From: an uncultured Lachnospiraceae bacterium
Lineage (GTDB): Bacteria > Bacillota > Clostridia > Lachnospirales > Lachnospiraceae
DNA: 64,000 nucleotides
Direction of reading: 5' to 3'
Assembly (NCBI GenBank): GCA_900315945.1
Contig: ONAZ01000006.1
Span: 46,697-110,696 of the forward strand
A model generated the notes under the pieces. It was not told where the DNA came from. It was given only the letters and a program-made list of their open reading frames with translations, and did no database searches. This document shows positions 1 to 9,232 of this stretch, in pieces (the stretch's first letter is position 1; the number at the start of each line of letters is the position of its first letter). A program made the position numbers and the translations under genes.

Positions 1-2836
1 ATTCTTTTACTTCATCAGAATCGAAATCAACATAATAACATTTCTTACATAGATAGTGAGGACTAAGAGGATTAACTTCTGTTATACCAGCCATTGTTGC
101 TGCAAAAGAAGAACCTACTGATCCTCTAGAGCCTACCAGATAACCATCTTCTACTGACTTCCATACCAACTTCTGGGCAATGATATACATTACAGCATAT
201 CCATTACCTATAATTGATTTTAATTCTCTCTCTAATCTCTCTTCAACAACATAAGGAAGAGTCTCACCATATATTTCATGAGCCTTATTGTAACAAATCT
301 CCCTAAGTGTCTTATCAGAATTCTCAATTACAGGAGGACATTTATCAGGACGGACAGGTTTAATCCTATCACACATGTCAGCAATCTTATTAGTATTCTC
401 AATTACTACTTCCTTCGCCTTATCAAATCCGAGATATGAGAATTCATTAATCATTTCATCCGTTGTATGAAGATAAAGTGGTGCTTGATTATCAGCATCT
501 TCAAATCCTTTACCCGCCATAATTATTCTTCTATATACTTCATCCTCCGGATTAAGGAAATGCACATCACAAGTAGCACAAACCATCTTATTAAACTTTT
601 CACCTAGAGAAACGATTTGTCTATTAATATCTCTAATATCTTCAATAGATGATATATGATATTTACTACTATCAATCATGAATTCATTATTACCAGTAGG
701 TTGAATCTCTAGATAGTCATAGAAGGATACTATACTTGCAATCTCTTCTTCACTTCTACCATCTAGTAGGGCTCTATATAACTCTCCTGCCTCACAAGCA
801 GAACCAATAATTAATCCTTCTCTATATTGGTTAATAAGACTCTTTGGCATCTTAGGACGACGATTAAAATATTTTAGATGTGAATCAGATACTAATTTGT
901 ACAGATTAATTCTACCAATATCATTCTTAGCTAGAATAATACAGTGAAAAGATTTAAGCTTAGCAATTGTTTTCTCATCCATGCTACACTTATCATTAAT
1001 ATCATCTAGCGTCTTTATATCATATTTATCAAGCTGTTTTACAAAATGCTGAAAAATCTTGGCAGTACATAAGGCATCATCAACAGCTCTATGATGATGT
1101 CCCTGATCAATCTTAAGTTTCTTAGCAACTGAATCTAATGAGTATTTACTTATATCATGCATTAAGAATCTTGCAAGACCAAGTGTGTCAATAGAGGTCT
1201 TATCCCACTCAAGATTAAGTTCTCTTGCTTTTGCAGATATAAATCCCATATCAAATTCATCGTTATGGGCAACCATAACAGAACCTTTACAAAAATCTAT
1301 GAATTCCGGCAAGACACTGTCAATTGTTGGTGCTGATATAACATCATCATCAGATATAGATGTTAATTGAAAAATCTCATAAGGAATTGGTCTTCTAGGA
1401 TTAACAAAGGTAGAGTATTTATCTACAATTTCATTATTAACAAGTTTGACTGCACCTATTTCTATAATCATATCCTTAAGTGCATTAAAACCTGTTGTCT
1501 CTATATCAAAAACTACATATGAATTATCAAAATCCTGCCCTTTAGAATTAGTTACAATCTTCTTAGAATCATCTACAATATAAGCTTCTGTACCAAGTAT
1601 TATCTTGAAATCAGGATCATCAAATCCACCATGCATTAATCCTTTTTCTGTGAAAGCCTGCACAACACCATGATCTGTTATTGCAAGGGCTTTATGTCCC
1701 CATTTCTTTGCCTGCTTATAGATATCTGTAGCACTTGATACAGCATCCATTTCACTAAACTTTGTATGGCAATGAAGCTCAACTCTCTTCTCAATTGAAT
1801 TATCCATTCTGCCTTCATTGTTAAGGGCTATCTTCATGACTCCATATATTCTAGAAATATCTATTTCTTCAGAATACCTGTCATATTCAAGAAGTCCTTT
1901 TACTTTTATTCCTATTCCTTCTTGAAAATGTGATTTGAATTCTGAGAGTAAATCATTTCTAAGAAAGATTTTGATATTAATTGAGTCAGTATGATCATAA
2001 ATAGATAATGTTACAATAGTTTTCTCATTTCTTATCTCTCTGTATTCTATTTTGAATACTTCACCACTAATAACAACATCATTACCACAATCAGCCGCAT
2101 TAAGATTAACTATAGATGTAGCTTCATCTTCAAAATCTCTACCATATATAACATTCTTATTACTAGACTTTATAAGTCCATATTGAATGTTCTTTTTCTT
2201 ATTATTTTTACTATCTTCTTTTGTCTCTTTTTCTTCTTCTTCTTTTTCCTTTAAAGCCTCTAGATTATCAATTATACTATCTACTTTATTCTTAACATAT
2301 ATATTATTTTTTTCCTGATAATTAGTCTTCTTAGCATCTTTGTAATCAATATCTATAATTACATTAATACCGGCTCTCTCACAGAAAATCTTGTCAAAAA
2401 TATGGAGAATCTCTTCTTCTCTATCTCTTGTATACTTTGTATCCTCTAATATAATTGTCATCTTGTTATCAGAAAATTCAAAGTCAGCTCTCTTAATAAT
2501 AGCGAGCATATAGGAACTATAATCATTAATCTCCTGATATATACTATCTATATAAGCATCATAGAAACTTCTTGCATCATATTGAGCAGATAATTCGAAT
2601 TTCTCTATTATATTAATATTTACATCATCAAGAGAAAAAACCTGCTTCTTAATCTGTTCTTCTAATCTTCTAATACGTCTCTTAGGAATTAATGTACGAC
2701 AATAAAGGTAAACACTAACAGCATCTCTCGACCTGTTAGTACTTACCCTCGTAACCATAGTATCATTAAGTGCATTGCACAAATCTTCATCTAGTTTTAT
2801 AGTAGGAAATGTATCAAAAAATAATTTTTGTTCCAT
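1..2836 (-). CDS. polC: DNA polymerase III PolC-type, alpha subunit (3' part cut by window edge)
   Basis: Replicative DNA polymerase with built-in proofreading exonuclease, the Gram-positive type. About 945 codons are visible; the true protein (usually 1430-1500 residues) continues beyond base 1. Reading from an ATG at 2836, an N-terminal and OB-fold region comes first, with a Lys/Glu-rich linker. Next is a PHP domain start (VELHCHTKFS, near residue 350), then a DEDDh exonuclease inserted in it (VFDIETTGF near 445; HHHRAVDDA later), then the rest of the PHP domain. The visible part ends in the polymerase domain at a CKKC zinc-like motif. Exonuclease and PHP sites look intact. It is the last gene of the rpsB-to-polC block, as in Bacillus, 26 bp after ispG. 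Confidence 0.96.
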   Translation of the reverse strand, partial: MEQKLFFDTFPTIKLDEDLCNALNDTMVTRVSTNRSRDAVSVYLYCRTLIPKRRIRRLEEQIKKQVFSLDDVNINIIEKFELSAQYDARSFYDAYIDSIYQEINDYSSYMLAIIKRADFEFSDNKMTIILEDTKYTRDREEEILHIFDKIFCERAGINVIIDIDYKDAKKTNYQEKNNIYVKNKVDSIIDNLEALKEKEEEEKETKEDSKNNKKKNIQYGLIKSSNKNVIYGRDFEDEATSIVNLNAADCGNDVVISGEVFKIEYREIRNEKTIVTLSIYDHTDSINIKIFLRNDLLSEFKSHFQEGIGIKVKGLLEYDRYSEEIDISRIYGVMKIALNNEGRMDNSIEKRVELHCHTKFSEMDAVSSATDIYKQAKKWGHKALAITDHGVVQAFTEKGLMHGGFDDPDFKIILGTEAYIVDDSKKIVTNSKGQDFDNSYVVFDIETTGFNALKDMIIEIGAVKLVNNEIVDKYSTFVNPRRPIPYEIFQLTSISDDDVISAPTIDSVLPEFIDFCKGSVMVAHNDEFDMGFISAKARELNLEWDKTSIDTLGLARFLMHDISKYSLDSVAKKLKIDQGHHHRAVDDALCTAKIFQHFVKQLDKYDIKTLDDINDKCSMDEKTIAKLKSFHCIILAKNDIGRINLYKLVSDSHLKYFNRRPKMPKSLINQYREGLIIGSACEAGELYRALLDGRSEEEIASIVSFYDYLEIQPTGNNEFMIDSSKYHISSIEDIRDINRQIVSLGEKFNKMVCATCDVHFLNPEDEVYRRIIMAGKGFEDADNQAPLYLHTTDEMINEFSYLGFDKAKEVVIENTNKIADMCDRIKPVRPDKCPPVIENSDKTLREICYNKAHEIYGETLPYVVEERLERELKSIIGNGYAVMYIIAQKLVWKSVEDGYLVGSRGSVGSSFAATMAGITEVNPLSPHYLCKKCYYVDFDSDEVKE

Positions 2837-2862
2837 TATATTCTCCGGTAAAGTCCAATGAA

Positions 2863-3918
2863 TCAATCTTTCCAATTAAGCAATTCTAATCGTAGTTCAT
2901 TAATTAACTGATCTTCTGGTACCTTCTTAATGACTTCGCCCTTTTTTATTATAAGGCCTTCATTAATTCCACCAGCTATTCCTATATCAGCTTCTTTTGC
3001 CTCTCCTGGTCCATTAACAACACATCCCATAACAGCAACCTTAATATTAAGAGGAATATCAGCAACCATATTCTCTACCTGATTAGCTAGGGATATAAGA
3101 TCTATCTGTGTTCTACCACATGTAGGACAGGATACAACTTCTATACCACCTTTTCTAAGACCAAGAGTTCTTAGAATTAGTTTAGCTGACTTTATTTCTT
3201 CAAGTGGGTCTCCTGTAAGAGAAACTCTAATTGTATCACCTATACCTTGATTAAGAATAAGTCCAAGACCAATAGACGACTTAATATTTCCAGATATAAT
3301 TGTTCCAGATTCTGTAATTCCAACGTGTAAAGGATAATTAATCTCTTGAGATATTAATTCATGTGCCTTGACACACATAAGTACATCTGAAGACTTAATA
3401 CTAACAACAAGATTGTCATATCCAAGCTCTTCAATTATTCTTACCTTATCAATAGCAGACTCAACTATTCCTTCAGCAGTTACGCCACCATTCTTCTCTA
3501 CAATTTCTTTTTCTAAAGACCCAGAATTAACCCCTACTCTAATTGGAATATTCTTTTCTTTAGCTGCATCAACTACAGCTTTGATTCTATCAGTTGAGCC
3601 AATGTTTCCTGGATTAATTCTTATTTTATCAGCACCATTTTCAATTGCTGCAAGTGCCAATCTATAATCAAAGTGAATATCAGCAACAAGGGGAATATCA
3701 ATTCTCTTCTTTATGTCAGATAAAGCCTTGGCTGCCTCCATATTAGGAACTGCACATCTTATAATATCGCAACCTGCTTTAGATAGTTTGTTAATCTGTT
3801 CTACTGTACTTTCCACATTATCAGTCTTAGTATTAGTCATTGACTGAATTAGAATTGGATTACCTCCACCTATTACCTTATTCCCAATATGAATTTCTTT
3901 CGTATTATTTCTACTCAT
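2863..3918 (-). CDS. ispG: 4-hydroxy-3-methylbut-2-enyl diphosphate synthase (flavodoxin/ferredoxin)
   Basis: Sixth-step enzyme of the MEP isoprenoid pathway. It reductively converts MEcPP to HMBPP using a [4Fe-4S] cluster. The protein has 351 residues, usual for the short bacterial form. The N-terminal TIM-barrel is recognisable (GGGNPILIQSMTNT, then RINPGNIG). The C-terminal cluster ligands sit in CPTCGRT and in GCVVNGPGEA. I chose the ATG at 3918 because GAGGGGG lies 6 nt before it; an upstream in-frame ATG at 3948 has no ribosome binding site. Its place between rseP and polC is where proS sits in B. subtilis, so dxr, ispG and uppS, all isoprenoid genes, share one cluster. A 7-bp dyad (3936-3953) lies just upstream of the ribosome binding site. 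Confidence 0.95.
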   Translation of the reverse strand: MSRNNTKEIHIGNKVIGGGNPILIQSMTNTKTDNVESTVEQINKLSKAGCDIIRCAVPNMEAAKALSDIKKRIDIPLVADIHFDYRLALAAIENGADKIRINPGNIGSTDRIKAVVDAAKEKNIPIRVGVNSGSLEKEIVEKNGGVTAEGIVESAIDKVRIIEELGYDNLVVSIKSSDVLMCVKAHELISQEINYPLHVGITESGTIISGNIKSSIGLGLILNQGIGDTIRVSLTGDPLEEIKSAKLILRTLGLRKGGIEVVSCPTCGRTQIDLISLANQVENMVADIPLNIKVAVMGCVVNGPGEAKEADIGIAGGINEGLIIKKGEVIKKVPEDQLINELRLELLNWKD

Positions 3919-3935
3919 ATAAATCCCCCTCTCTA

Positions 3936-3953
3936 TATAGGTTATCACCTATA
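3936..3953. repeat. Short dyad in the rseP-ispG gap
   Basis: A perfect inverted repeat with 7-nt arms (TATAGGT / ACCTATA) and a 4-nt centre, 9 to 18 bases upstream of the ispG ribosome binding site. It could be a small hairpin in the leader or an operator. No T-tract follows it, so it is not a terminator. Confidence 0.3.
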
Positions 3954-4012
3954 AAAGCCCTTCAACTATAATACAATACTTAGAATAAATCATAGACTTA
4001 AAAACAACTTAA

Positions 4013-5050
4013 TTAAAAGAATATCTTAACAATATCATTATACATTACAAAAATCATAAGTCCCATTAAAAGGACAAATCCAACGAGATGAATCTTTCCT
4101 TCAATGTTAGGATTAAGCTTCTTCCTTCTAATAGCCTCCACAATAAATAGAATAAGTCTTCCTCCATCAAGAGCCGGAATGGGAAGCAGATTCATCACTG
4201 TTAAGTTAGCAGAAAGAAGTGCAGACAGATTAAGCAAATTCATAAGTACATATAAAGCGCCCGAACTCTTAGACTGTTCATATGTATCACCTATTACTTT
4301 CACTATACCAACTGGTCCAGACATTTCTTTTATAGATACTCTTCCTGTAATTAATGATGATAAACTCTTAAAAGTAGAATATATATAGTATTTCATCTGA
4401 CACATTCCATAATATATATCTTCAAAGAAATTGCCATCATAATACTCTTGATTCCAATTAAGCCCTAGTAAATATCTCCCCTTATTCTCATCATATTTTG
4501 GAGTTACATAAGTGGTGTTCTCTTCACCATTTCTTTCATATGTAACTTTAATATCTTCATCAGAATGAAAGAATACGTAAGCAGATACTTCATGAGCAAA
4601 ATGAACATTATAGCTATCTAACTTAGTAATCTCATCTCCTGCAATAATGCCTGACTGTGATGCACCTGAGTTCTCAGATACTGAATTAACAATAGGCTTA
4701 TCAATACCCATTGTTGCTACTACAACAACACAAAGAATAAGTGCTAGTATAAAATTGTTAAATGGTCCAGCTGCAACAATCAAAAATCTCTGCCATACAG
4801 GTTTATTATTAAATGCTCTCTCGTCATCACTTTCCTCATCTTCACCTTCCATTACACATGCGCCACCAAAGGGAAGAAGTTTAAGGCAGTACTTTGTCTC
4901 ACCCTTAGTAAAACCAAAAATAGTAGGTCCAAGGCCAAGCCAAAACTCATTAACTTTAACATTACATTTCTTAGCAACAAAAAAGTGTCCCAGTTCATGA
5001 AATATTATAATAAAACTAAAAATTAATATTGCTAGAATAATCTTAAGCAT
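4013..5050 (-). CDS. rseP: RIP site-2 zinc metalloprotease (RseP/RasP family)
   Basis: Intramembrane protease that cuts transmembrane segments of anti-sigma factors and remnant signal peptides. The 345-residue protein carries the zinc motif HELGH at residues 18-22 inside the first membrane helix, and the third metal ligand in a LDGGR motif (Asp near 295). Between them are a second membrane segment near residues 95-115 and a PDZ domain (about 120-200). Another helix closes the C-terminus. Length and domain order are those of Bacillus RasP. It lies 15 bp downstream of dxr, an order conserved in Firmicutes. The ATG is preceded by GGAG. Confidence 0.95.
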   Translation of the reverse strand: MLKIILAILIFSFIIIFHELGHFFVAKKCNVKVNEFWLGLGPTIFGFTKGETKYCLKLLPFGGACVMEGEDEESDDERAFNNKPVWQRFLIVAAGPFNNFILALILCVVVVATMGIDKPIVNSVSENSGASQSGIIAGDEITKLDSYNVHFAHEVSAYVFFHSDEDIKVTYERNGEENTTYVTPKYDENKGRYLLGLNWNQEYYDGNFFEDIYYGMCQMKYYIYSTFKSLSSLITGRVSIKEMSGPVGIVKVIGDTYEQSKSSGALYVLMNLLNLSALLSANLTVMNLLPIPALDGGRLILFIVEAIRRKKLNPNIEGKIHLVGFVLLMGLMIFVMYNDIVKIFF

Positions 5051-5065
5051 ATATATTCTCCGTAA

Positions 5066-6205
5066 TTAATAATTGTCTAAATACTTATATACTTCACTTT
5101 CAGTATAAAGAATTTCATCAAGAGTAGGATTATTAATATGTTCAATTTCTTTCATTGAATTATCAATTAATCTATAAATATCAGTAAAGCTTATCTTTTT
5201 ATTTAAGAATAATGCTACTGCCTTCTCATTTGCTGCATTGAAAATAGTCGGCATATTACCACCTTCTCTTTGAGCTTCATATGCATATTTTAATCCAACA
5301 AATACATCTAAATCAGGCTTTTCAAAAGTCATATCTTTTACTTTGAATAAATCAAGATAATCTCCTGACATAGGAAGTCTCTTAGGATAATACAGAGCAT
5401 ATTGAATAGGAAGTCGCATATCTGGAAGGCCAAGTTGTCCAACTACAGCCCCATCATCATATTCTACAGCTGAATGAAGTATAGATTGAGGATGTACTAC
5501 TACTTCTATCCTATCTAAGTCTACACCAAAGAGCCATTTAGCTTCCATAACTTCTAGCCCTTTATTAACCATTGTTGCAGAATCAATGGTAATTTTTTTG
5601 CCCATCTCCCAATTAGGATGTTTTAAAGCATCTTCTAAAGTAACTTTCTCTAATTGCTCCTTCGAAAAACCTCTAAATGGTCCACCACTGGCTGTAAGAA
5701 GAATCTTGTGAATATTATTATCCTCATTACCTTGAAGAGATTGGAAAATAGCTGAATGTTCACTATCTACTGGAAGAATAGATATATTCTTCTCTTTGGA
5801 AAGAGGCATTATTATATGTCCTGCTGTAACTAAGGTCTCTTTGTTAGCAAGGGCTATATCCTTACCTTCATTAATTGCTGCAACAGTTGGTCTTATACCA
5901 AGCATTCCAACAATAGCTGTAACAACAATTTCAGCTTCTGGTATTGTAGCTACAGCAATAAGGCCATCCATTCCAGATAGAACTTCAACATCAAGATCTG
6001 ATATTCTCTTCTTAAGTTCTAATGCCTTATCATCATTTCCACAGGAAACTAATTTAGGGTTAAACTCTCGTATCTGTTCTTCGAATAAATCTATATTAGA
6101 ACCACAAGACATAGAAACTACATCAAGGTCTTTCTTTTCTCTAACAATAGATAATGTCTGGGTTCCAATAGAACCAGTTGTCCCAAGAATAGCTATTTTT
6201 CTCAT
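5066..6205 (-). CDS. dxr: 1-deoxy-D-xylulose-5-phosphate reductoisomerase
   Basis: Commits DXP to the MEP isoprenoid pathway, producing MEP with NADPH. The 379-residue protein begins with the nucleotide-binding loop GTTGSIG (residues 8-14). It contains the substrate and metal motif VDSEHSAIFQ, the ASGGPFR loop and a MVNKGLEVMEA segment, all typical of the family. The C-terminal helical domain is complete. It lies between cdsA and rseP, as in Bacillus. With uppS and ispG it makes this cluster a supplier of undecaprenyl phosphate precursors for the cell wall. Confidence 0.96.
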   Translation of the reverse strand: MRKIAILGTTGSIGTQTLSIVREKKDLDVVSMSCGSNIDLFEEQIREFNPKLVSCGNDDKALELKKRISDLDVEVLSGMDGLIAVATIPEAEIVVTAIVGMLGIRPTVAAINEGKDIALANKETLVTAGHIIMPLSKEKNISILPVDSEHSAIFQSLQGNEDNNIHKILLTASGGPFRGFSKEQLEKVTLEDALKHPNWEMGKKITIDSATMVNKGLEVMEAKWLFGVDLDRIEVVVHPQSILHSAVEYDDGAVVGQLGLPDMRLPIQYALYYPKRLPMSGDYLDLFKVKDMTFEKPDLDVFVGLKYAYEAQREGGNMPTIFNAANEKAVALFLNKKISFTDIYRLIDNSMKEIEHINNPTLDEILYTESEVYKYLDNY

Positions 6206-6249
6206 ACTCTTCTCCTATAATAATAATACATGAATTGACACCAAAATAT

Positions 6250-7095
6250 TTACACAAAATAGAAAGATAATAAATATATAATTGGTGCAGTAATAATTAC
6301 AGAATCAAATCTGTCAAGTATTCCCCCATGACCTGGGATTAATTTTCCATAATCTTTGATATCATAAAATCTCTTAATTGCAGATGCTGCAAGATCGCCT
6401 ATTATTGAAATGAATGCTCCTACTGCAACAATTGCAGATAGAATAACAATATCTAACCATACTATATCCATATAGTTTCTTACAATAATTAAATAGATTG
6501 CAGCTATAAGTGCAGCTCCAACAATTCCACCAATAGCACCTTCTACTGACTTCTTTGGACTAAGTTTAGGTGACATCTTATGTTTGCCAAATAACATTCC
6601 AACACAATATGCACAAGTATCTGCTCCCCAAGAGCAACAGAATATTAACCATACTACAAAAGCTCCATTATTAGGCAGACATCTTGTCTGATATATAAAT
6701 GAAATCATTACAGCGACATAGAATAATCCAAAGAATACCGCCATAATCTGCTCTGTTTTATAATTTGGATATGAGAATACAAATATTGCAAGTTCAACAA
6801 TAAGAAAAATTACAAATAGTAAGTATGTTTCTCTCAAAAATCCAAATTGTAAATTAGCATAATACAGGGCACAAAATATATATCCAAATATTCCGGCTAT
6901 TTTTTTATGTACATTAAAGACTTTATACAATTCCCACATACCTATAATTGATATTATTCCCATTGATACTAGAAGTGTGGGACCACCTAATATAATAATA
7001 ACAAGTAAAATTGCAACAAGTACAATTCCTGAAATTAATCTTTGAACAAAACTTGATTTCTTGCTATCGTTACTTTTAATACTATTGTCTGACAT
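6250..7095 (-). CDS. cdsA: Phosphatidate cytidylyltransferase (CDP-diglyceride synthase)
   Basis: Integral membrane enzyme making CDP-diacylglycerol from phosphatidic acid and CTP, the branch point of phospholipid synthesis. The 281-residue protein has about eight hydrophobic segments. The family signature is near its C-terminus (S-A-I-K-R then GHGGILDRFDS). An N-terminal cytoplasmic stretch of about 20 polar residues precedes the first helix. The ATG has an AGGAGG site 5 nt upstream. It follows uppS by 23 bp and is followed by dxr. Confidence 0.95.
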   Translation of the reverse strand: MSDNSIKSNDSKKSSFVQRLISGIVLVAILLVIIILGGPTLLVSMGIISIIGMWELYKVFNVHKKIAGIFGYIFCALYYANLQFGFLRETYLLFVIFLIVELAIFVFSYPNYKTEQIMAVFFGLFYVAVMISFIYQTRCLPNNGAFVVWLIFCCSWGADTCAYCVGMLFGKHKMSPKLSPKKSVEGAIGGIVGAALIAAIYLIIVRNYMDIVWLDIVILSAIVAVGAFISIIGDLAASAIKRFYDIKDYGKLIPGHGGILDRFDSVIITAPIIYLLSFYFV

Positions 7096-7118
7096 TTTTC
7101 CTCCTTGGAAATGTATTA

Positions 7119-7814
7119 TTATACATTTCCATATCTTCTATTTCTATTATTAAATTCTTCTATAGCTTCATCTAAATTCTTAACAGAAAAAGCAGGCCAA
7201 GGTACATCTGAAAAGTAGAATTCACAATAGGCAAGTTGCCATAATAAATAATTAGAAAGTCTCTCTTCACCACTTGTTCTAATTAACAAATCAGGATCAG
7301 GCACATCCTTCGTATCAAGATATGAACTTAATGTCTCTTCATTAATATCATCTACATTAAGCTTACCTTCTGCCACGTCATTAGATATAGCTTTTGTAGC
7401 TCTGACTATTTCATCACGACTTCCGTAATTGAAGGCAACCTGAAGTACCAATTCATCATACATACTAGTTGCCTCTTCTGCTTCTTCAATTTTCTTCTGG
7501 ATTTTCTCACTTAGATTATCTCTTCTGCCTATAACCTTAAGTCTCATCTTATTCTTCTCGGCGTTCTTATATGCTTTAGTAAGATATTCTTCTAGTAATT
7601 CCAAAAGTTTATCAACTTCATCCTTGGGTCTTATCCAATTCTCCGTAGAAAAAGCATATATTGTAAGGTATTTAATACCTCTTTTTTTCATAGCTCTGGC
7701 TATAGTCTCAATATTCGCTGCTCCTTTAACATGACCAGCTGATCGTGGAAGACCTTTTGATTTGGCCCATCTTCCATTACCATCCATTATTATTGCTATA
7801 TGTTTTGGTACCAT
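7119..7814 (-). CDS. uppS: Isoprenyl (undecaprenyl) diphosphate synthase
   Basis: Cis-prenyltransferase that elongates farnesyl diphosphate to the C55 carrier lipid. The protein has 231 residues. The catalytic motif IMDGNGRWAK lies in the first 20 residues, and later RTSGEERLSNYLLWQ and the C-terminal RRYGN arginine motif are present. I start it at the ATG at 7814, with GAGGGGG 7 nt upstream. A longer reading from 7853 would run through the terminator hairpin at 7838-7872 and is unlikely. Because that terminator ends only about 24 nt before the start codon, transcription must read through it or start inside it. Confidence 0.95.
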   Translation of the reverse strand: MVPKHIAIIMDGNGRWAKSKGLPRSAGHVKGAANIETIARAMKKRGIKYLTIYAFSTENWIRPKDEVDKLLELLEEYLTKAYKNAEKNKMRLKVIGRRDNLSEKIQKKIEEAEEATSMYDELVLQVAFNYGSRDEIVRATKAISNDVAEGKLNVDDINEETLSSYLDTKDVPDPDLLIRTSGEERLSNYLLWQLAYCEFYFSDVPWPAFSVKNLDEAIEEFNNRNRRYGNV

Positions 7815-7837
7815 ATTAATTCCCCCTCTCATATCTT

Positions 7838-7872
7838 TATAAAAAAAGGACACGTTACTTAATGTGTCCTTT
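7838..7872 (-). terminator. Rho-independent terminator between frr and uppS
   Basis: On the minus strand, AAAGGACAC pairs with GTGTCCTTT (9 bp, 10-nt loop) and is followed by a run of seven T. It sits 9 bp past the frr stop codon. The uppS start is about 24 nt after the T run, which leaves no room for a complete promoter, so it probably acts as a partial terminator. Confidence 0.85.
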
Positions 7873-7880
7873 AGTTCTTA

Positions 7881-8435
7881 CTATACTTTAAGTATTTCCT
7901 CTGTCTTCTCATCAACAGCACTATCAATCTTACTGATATACTTATCTGTAAGCTTCTGTACCTCGTCTTCTAATTCTTTGATATCGTCTTCAGAAATATC
8001 ACTTTCTTTAGATAACTTCTTAAAAGAATCATTAGCATCTCTTCTAATATTTCTTACAGCAACCTTTGCATTTTCGCCTTTTTTCTTAACATCTTTGGCA
8101 AGTTCTTTACGACGTTCTTCTGTAAGTTCTGGAAATACTAATCTAATTACTTTACCATCATTAGTTGGATTAATTCCAACATCAGATGTCTGAATTGCCT
8201 TCTCAATTTCCTTAACCATTGATGCTTCCCATGGTTGAATCTGAATTAACCTTGGTTCAGGAACAGATACATTTGCAACTTGTTGAATCGGTGTAGGTGT
8301 TCCATAATAATCAACCTGTACTCCATCTAGTACATGAGGATTAGCTCTTCCTGCACGGATTGAGTTATATTCTGTATAAAGATTGTTTAATGATTTTTGC
8401 ATTTTATCATCATATTTATTTAATCTTTCGTCCAT
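7881..8435 (-). CDS. frr: Ribosome recycling factor
   Basis: Splits post-termination ribosomes together with EF-G. The 184-residue length is standard. Family blocks are visible: SIRAGRANPHVLDGVQVDYY, then PWEASMVKEIEKAI and the DGKVIRLVFPELTEERRKEL hinge region, with a charged C-terminal helix. The ATG has AAGGGGG about 9 nt upstream. It follows pyrH as in nearly all Firmicutes, but the gap of about 100 bp contains a large hairpin. Confidence 0.97.
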   Translation of the reverse strand: MDERLNKYDDKMQKSLNNLYTEYNSIRAGRANPHVLDGVQVDYYGTPTPIQQVANVSVPEPRLIQIQPWEASMVKEIEKAIQTSDVGINPTNDGKVIRLVFPELTEERRKELAKDVKKKGENAKVAVRNIRRDANDSFKKLSKESDISEDDIKELEDEVQKLTDKYISKIDSAVDEKTEEILKV

Positions 8436-8469
8436 AAGTGAATTCCCCCTTAATCAAATGCTAATATAC

Positions 8470-8536
8470 GTTCTATATCTATGAGCAACTCCACGCTCAT
8501 GAGAAAATCGCTTAGGAGTTCTCATAGATATAGAAC
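8470..8536 (-). promoter_or_regulatory. Long hairpin in the pyrH-frr intergenic region
   Basis: Arms GTTCTATATCTATGAG-AACTCC and its near complement GGAGTTGCTCATAGATATAGAAC pair over 22 bp with one bulged base, around a loop of about 22 nt. The hairpin begins at the base directly after the pyrH stop codon. No T-tract follows on the minus strand, so it does not look like a terminator. It could set mRNA stability or processing between pyrH and frr. Confidence 0.6.
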
Positions 8537-9232
8537 TTATACGGTAACAATTGTCCCGTTAAATTCTCCTGAGATTGCCTTCTTAATACTTCCCTCTTCA
8601 TTTAGAGCAAATACATACATAGGCATATCATTCTCAAGGCACATAATTGATGCCGTAAGATCAACTACACCAAGTCTATTATCAATAACATCCTGAATAG
8701 AAATGGTATCATAACGCTTAGCATTAGGATTAGTTGCAGGATCAGAATCATATACTCCATCAATTGATTTAGCAAGAAGTATTCCATCAGCTTCTATCTC
8801 AATAGCACGAAGTGTTGTAGCAGTATCCGTTGAAAAATATGGATGACCAGTTCCACCAGCGAAAAAAACAACCTTACCACTTTCAAGGGAATCCATAGCC
8901 TCATCTTTAGAATACATAACAGAACAGTCTCCACATGCAAATTGTGTCATAACAACTGTATCCATTCCAACATATCTAAAAATCTCAGATACATATATAC
9001 AATTCATAACTGTAGCAAGCATACCAATTTGGTCTGCTTTAGTACGTTCTATAGTGTTACTAGTTCTACCGCGCCAGAAATTACCGCCGCCAATTACTAT
9101 TCCTACCTGAATACCATCATCAACGATTTCTTTTACCTGCTTTGCAACTTCAATACATGTATCTTCGTCAAAGCCAGTTTTCTTTTCTCCGGCTAATGCT
9201 TCACCGCTAAGCTTTAATAATACTCTTTTCAT
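8537..9232 (-). CDS. pyrH: Uridylate kinase (UMP kinase)
   Basis: Phosphorylates UMP to UDP in pyrimidine nucleotide synthesis; a hexameric amino-acid-kinase-fold enzyme regulated by GTP and UTP in bacteria. The 231-residue protein shows LKLSGEALAG at the N-terminus, GGGNFWRG, then FAGGTGHPYFSTDTATTLRA and ILLAKSIDGVYDSDP, all diagnostic. Its ATG overlaps the stop codon of the upstream bactofilin gene (TAATG), implying translational coupling. Confidence 0.97.
   Translation of the reverse strand: MKRVLLKLSGEALAGEKKTGFDEDTCIEVAKQVKEIVDDGIQVGIVIGGGNFWRGRTSNTIERTKADQIGMLATVMNCIYVSEIFRYVGMDTVVMTQFACGDCSVMYSKDEAMDSLESGKVVFFAGGTGHPYFSTDTATTLRAIEIEADGILLAKSIDGVYDSDPATNPNAKRYDTISIQDVIDNRLGVVDLTASIMCLENDMPMYVFALNEEGSIKKAISGEFNGTIVTV

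Noticed and set aside
7815..7853. Longer N-terminus for UppS (start at 7853)
   Set aside because: It would translate through the terminator hairpin and lacks a ribosome binding site, while the ATG at 7814 has a strong one.
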